This document shows, one piece after another, positions 6,226-6,413 of a stretch of DNA of 6,413 bases (position 1 is the first letter of the stretch; every line of letters begins with the position of its first letter). Source of the stretch: Acinetobacter sp. GTDB taxonomy: Bacteria > Pseudomonadota > Gammaproteobacteria > Pseudomonadales > Moraxellaceae. Made by a program: the position numbers and the translations under genes. The notes under the pieces are model-generated. The model saw only the letters and a list, made by a program, of their open reading frames with translations, did not search any database and was not told the DNA's origin. The DNA lies in assembly GCA_030152675.1 (NCBI GenBank), contig JASLIY010000198.1, forward strand, positions 1 to 6,413, given 5' to 3'.

Positions 6226-6413
6226 ATGTCGCAGCGTTCCCGAGTGCTGCCAGGATTTGGTCTTTCTCTAGGCTTTACCCTTGCTTATCTGTCTTTTATC
6301 GTCCTGATTCCGTTGTCCGCTGTCTTGATCAAGTCCATGGGGATTGGATGGGATGGCTTTATTGATATCGTCACCTCTGAGCGGATTTTAAAATCCTTAC
6401 AGCTCAGCTTTAG
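6226..6413 (+). CDS. cysT: Sulfate ABC transporter permease CysT (CysU), N-terminal fragment
   Basis: Inner-membrane permease of the sulfate/thiosulfate importer, working with CysW, the ATPase CysA and a periplasmic binding protein such as the Sbp encoded upstream. Only 62 codons are present before the window ends; the full protein is about 275-280 residues. The N-terminus MSQRSRVLPGFGLSLG and the following IVLIPLSAVL closely follow the known CysT/CysU start (RVLPGF, LSLG, PLSA). One hydrophobic helix spans about residues 12-37, then an amphipathic stretch containing SERILKSLQLSF, which leads into the permease core. Start ATG 6226 is supported by GAGGAG five bases upstream. The frame is open to the last base, so the truncation is from the window edge. 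cysW and cysA would be expected next. Confidence 0.9.
   Translation, partial: MSQRSRVLPGFGLSLGFTLAYLSFIVLIPLSAVLIKSMGIGWDGFIDIVTSERILKSLQLSF

Noticed and set aside
1..6413. Novel defence, mobile or CRISPR-type system
   Set aside because: Every substantial open frame is explained by a conserved metabolic, cell-wall or transport family; no direct-repeat arrays, transposase, integrase or attachment-site signals were seen.

Overview
This is a chromosomal, housekeeping-type segment from a gammaproteobacterium. By recall of protein families and gene style it most resembles the Acinetobacter/Moraxellaceae group. That assignment is an inference, made without a database search; base composition looks a little less AT-rich than is typical for that genus. 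All coding regions are intact except the two cut by the window edges. I see no mobile element, CRISPR array, tRNA or rRNA.

Layout: (1) 1-1033, plus strand: the C-terminal part of nadB (L-aspartate oxidase, NAD synthesis). (2) 1077-1505, minus: a PaaI-like hotdog thioesterase, convergent with nadB. (3) about 1561-1595: a strong inverted-repeat terminator closing the operon to its right. (4) 1662-4193, minus: a tight pabC-mltG-tmk operon (4-amino-4-deoxychorismate lyase for folate, membrane endolytic transglycosylase for peptidoglycan, thymidylate kinase for dTTP). The usual downstream partner holB is not present. (5) 4194-4354: an AT-rich divergent intergenic region with a palindromic candidate operator. 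(6) 4355-6413, plus: a sulfate-uptake locus with sbp (periplasmic sulfate-binding protein), a small RBBP9/YdeN-type serine hydrolase, then the start of cysT (sulfate permease), which runs off the end.

The genes form three independent functional blocks. The most interesting points are in the sulfate block: a serine hydrolase sits between binding protein and permease, and two perfect-stem hairpins, one of terminator type, lie in the 155-nt gap before cysT. This suggests differential expression of the abundant binding protein versus the permease. I found no evidence for a wholly new system; the findings are regulatory and contextual and are scored modestly.
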